Part shown: positions 15,701 to 16,015 of the stretch, one piece after another
Numbering within the stretch: the stretch's first letter is position 1
Layout of the letters: every line of letters begins with the position of its first letter
Source: Magnetococcales bacterium
Lineage (GTDB): Bacteria; Pseudomonadota; Magnetococcia; Magnetococcales; JADGCH01
Assembly (NCBI GenBank): GCA_015228995.1
Contig: JADGCM010000028.1
Location: 1-16,015, forward strand
Length of the DNA: 16,015 nucleotides
Direction of reading: 5' to 3'
Made by a program: the position numbers and the translations under genes
Notes under the pieces: generated by a model
What the model was told of the DNA's origin: nothing
Seen by the model: the letters and a program-made list of their open reading frames with translations, nothing else
Databases searched by the model: none

Positions 15701-15941
15701 ATCCTTGGCTCAAACCCGTCAGCTTAACGCTCCACTCACCCGCTGCGGTAACGGTTGCCGTACCTTTGCTACTGCTGCCGTCGTACAGGGCCACTTTAGC
15801 CCCGATCTCACCGCTACCTGTTACCGTCAATGCGCTCTTATTGGTGACGTTATCGCCGACCACGCCGCTGTCATCGCTGGCCAGAAAGGCCAAGCCAGTA
15901 GGAGTCGATAACGGCTCACCTGAGCGTATCGTCACCGGCAA
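12753..15941 (-). CDS. Ig-like repeat protein, 5'-truncated (putative Ca-binding adhesin)
   Basis: An open frame of 1062 residues, almost wholly ten bacterial Ig-like domains of about 90-110 residues. One type opens with SDDSGVVGDxxTNK and ends with SHTLTAKQ-like strands (1-110, 203-302, 526-623). Another carries an EF-hand-like loop such as DRNTNGRADEGE (138-149), DKNKNSKFDSGE, DSNKDGKINSGE or DVDNNNRWDADND. Such arrays build calcium-stiffened stalks of surface adhesins. The nominal start at 15941 is a TTG inside a repeat strand without a ribosome-binding site or signal peptide. In frame, a stop lies at 15993-15995, and repeat similarity ends at 15960/15961, so the true 5' end is missing. 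The last 37 or so residues derive from a palindromic element. It may be a pseudogene fragment. Confidence 0.8.
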   Translation of the reverse strand: MPVTIRSGEPLSTPTGLAFLASDDSGVVGDNVTNKSALTVTGSGEIGAKVALYDGSSSKGTATVTAAGEWSVKLTGLSQGSHTLTAKQLLDGEWSEASAALNVTIDSSAPAAATGIQYADGLISGKGEAGATLTLFNDRNTNGRADEGEAVGEGIIVDETGNWSSGVTLEVGKYSFKAIQSDLAGNSSKVSAALPVTIRSGTMTAPTELALLSIDDSGILGDGVTNKSSFNVIGNGESGAKVVLFEGGTAKGTTSVTAANNWSVKVAGLSQGLHSFTAQQLVDGISSDLSAPFDVTIDASAPIAPTGLDLAASSDGGLLDNDNITSVTENLIISGRGEAGSSVILFVDKNKNSKFDSGEIRASETIVVDESGGWSGILAALAAGTHAVVASQSDLAGNVGNGSIALTVVVDTAAPDVPTNLDLAAEDDSGNNKSDNITTRTGGLTINGSGEKGLRLYLVEGEATGIDRALATATVSSSGQWSVDLAELPVGKHAIRALQMDLAGNLSPASTALALEIIESQPPSPPPVPLLLASDDSGVVGDGITNKNKTLTITGVALPGGQVTLFEEGISKGSAGVTAAGNWSVKLTSLASGTHVFTAQQTTDTGTSNDSEPLTVVVDDSLPTAPSGLQVNGSLLPTYTAFSGAGLVITGNGDDGALLLLFDDSNKDGKINSGELLATTTVSGTTWATTIDLFGGSHAIKAIQTNIAGSSSKVSAALPIVVQTPGGFDLANDDDTGLSKVDNITSKRSGLTLSGSAAGASFVTLLIEGDRFATAAVTKGLWKTDLSLSSGSYSITASQTDSSGNESLPSIPFMLVVDEEAPAAPTDLMIADQEVADSYISNKTAGLVVLGRGEPGASVTLLENKTTLGTANVDDEGNWRVTLTTISNGNHTLTAKQTDVAGNTGLTAEQPLRISIDSIAPAAPSNLKFSNGTNVIGGSGEAGATLTLFKDVDNNNRWDADNDDRIGTNVVASNGNWSLTIDLAAGAHNNIRAIQTDLAGNVSKASSALNINVAAAGLTRALQSCTSPTRGEGEYAAALLPSPLVGEGRVRGVLVSIVSTIK
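12787..12865. repeat. Paired palindromic element F inside the Ig-repeat frame
   Basis: Two hairpin units face each other: 12787-12821 begins CCCCTCACCCTGCCCTCTCC, and 12841-12865 contains CCCCCTCTCCCCTTGTGGG. The right unit lacks the outer GGTGAGGGG end seen in elements C and E, so this copy is incomplete. It is translated on the minus strand as a tail containing SPTRGEGE and PSPLVGEGRVRG, a peptide pattern that commonly marks repeat-derived coding. Confidence 0.85.
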
Positions 15942-15960
15942 CGTTGCCGAGACTTTGCTG

Positions 15961-16015
15961 CCTGAAGTTTCACGGTTTGTGAGTTTTTCACACTAGGCAA
16001 CCAGCCTGAGCAGTA
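15961..16015. other. Foreign sequence at breakpoint of the Ig-repeat gene
   Basis: Comparison of internal repeats shows GAGACTTTGCTG (15949-15960) shared with the equivalent position near 15380. From 15961 the sequence (CCTGAAGTTTCACGG...) no longer resembles any Ig repeat. The new sequence contains the inverted repeat TGTGA/TCACA and, on the minus strand, an in-frame TAG at 15993-15995. It could be the end of an insertion sequence or a recombination junction; the window ends before this can be decided. Confidence 0.55.

Noticed and set aside
14602..15996. Long open frame on the plus strand opposite the Ig-repeat gene (464 codons), with another at 15105-15911
   Set aside because: Their translations are low-complexity Ser/Leu/Pro- or Gly/Ala-rich and mirror the repeated Ig modules on the other strand; no ribosome-binding site or domain is visible. 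They are compositional shadows.

Overview
The window looks like a chromosomal segment of a flagellated Gram-negative bacterium, most likely a member of the Pseudomonadota. The evidence is an outer-membrane L-ring lipoprotein (FlgH), a P-ring protein (FlgI), an LPS core heptosyltransferase of the WaaC type, and a well-formed sigma-54 promoter in front of the flagellar operon. I cannot name the genus from the sequence alone.

Layout. On the minus strand, 43-2308 carries mazG (NTP pyrophosphohydrolase) followed by mgtE (Mg2+ channel). Divergent from mazG, a sigma-54-type promoter (2364-2379) reads into a plus-strand flagellar operon: flgF, flgG, flgA, flgH, an unnamed rod-domain protein, flgI, flgJ (rod-binding domain only), flgM, flgN and then csrA (2431-9166). 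Together these genes supply the distal and proximal rod, the P- and L-rings, the P-ring chaperone, the rod cap, the anti-sigma-28 factor, a type III export chaperone and the post-transcriptional regulator CsrA. Several pairs overlap by ATGA (unnamed gene/flgI, flgJ/flgM), as expected for coupled translation.

Downstream, 9329-12204 holds a fused acetyl-CoA hydrolase/transferase-GNAT protein coupled by ATGA to a waaC-like heptosyltransferase. Convergent to it on the minus strand is a thioredoxin-family gene (12185-12739). This is preceded by a long open frame of ten bacterial Ig-like repeats (12753-15941), an apparent calcium-binding surface or secreted adhesin. That frame has lost its 5' end at a sharp junction at 15960/15961, and its 3' end has been overwritten by a repeat element.

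Two things stand out. First, the gene between flgH and flgI encodes a FlgF/FlgG-like middle domain behind what looks like a Sec signal peptide, without the N- and C-terminal rod helices: a possible undescribed periplasmic basal-body part. Second, a family of GC-rich palindromic elements (ten units at six loci, built on a CCCCTCTCCC/GGGAGAGGGG stem) is scattered through gene ends. At the flgA/flgH junction one paired copy is flanked by a perfect 35-bp direct repeat of the flgA 3' end, which looks like a record of how the element inserted. No gap of more than 300 bases without a gene occurs.
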